From CAZXBB01 sp964638815 (GTDB taxonomy: Bacteria; Planctomycetota; Phycisphaerae; Phycisphaerales; SM1A02): a stretch of 6,037 nt of DNA. The DNA lies in assembly GCA_964638815.1 (NCBI GenBank), contig CAZXBB010000459.1, forward strand, positions 1 through 6,037. The letters are read 5' to 3'. Position 1 is the stretch's first letter. The number at the start of each line of letters is the position of its first letter. Below are positions 6,022 through 6,037 of the stretch, piece by piece. Both the position numbers and the translations under genes were made by a program. The notes under the pieces were generated by a model. The model had not been told where the DNA came from, searched no databases, and saw only the letters and a program-made list of their open reading frames with translations.

Positions 6022-6037
6022 CCTCCGCGCGAACATG

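Overview
The window is high-GC bacterial DNA that most resembles a planctomycete, probably Phycisphaerae-like. The main evidence is the large secreted protein at 1376-4315. It ends in two calcium-binding dockerin repeats of the form DxDGDxxVxFxDLLxxLSAW, a C-terminal module very common in secreted proteins of that group. Its body is made of autotransporter-type Gly/Thr/Asn-rich repeats. The taxonomic call is inferred from protein style, as no marker gene is present.

Layout from left to right: (1) 1-1047, plus strand: the C-terminal part of a DUF2254 membrane protein whose start lies outside the window. (2) 1048-1375: a convergent intergenic gap with a threefold 13-bp tandem repeat and short dyads, but no credible gene. 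(3) 1376-4315, minus strand: a 979-residue exported repeat protein with a dockerin tail. (4) 4316-4509: its upstream region, with a candidate promoter of the TTGTCG-N17-TAGGCT type. (5) 4510-5196, minus strand: a two-helix membrane protein resembling YqjE/holin superfamily III. (6) 5203-5544, minus strand: a DUF883 (YqjD/ElaB-like) tail-anchored protein. (7) 5661-6005, minus strand: a short protein with the N-terminal half of an SRPBCC/AHSA1 domain, apparently lacking most of the rest of the fold.

The three right-hand genes run in one direction. The DUF883 and YqjE-like genes are 6 bp apart, and the second gene's ribosome binding site abuts the first gene's stop codon, so they are very probably cotranscribed and translationally coupled. 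They look like a small envelope or stress-response set similar to enterobacterial yqjDE. The dockerin protein probably has its own promoter and is functionally separate.

I see no CRISPR array, RNA gene, insertion sequence or phage gene. The most eye-catching feature, an open frame of 1150 codons on the plus strand at 1337-4789, is best explained as an in-register antisense shadow of the dockerin gene. I do not see convincing evidence of a new biological system. The best leads are the shortened SRPBCC protein, the DUF883/YqjE pair outside its usual proteobacterial setting, and the tandem repeats.
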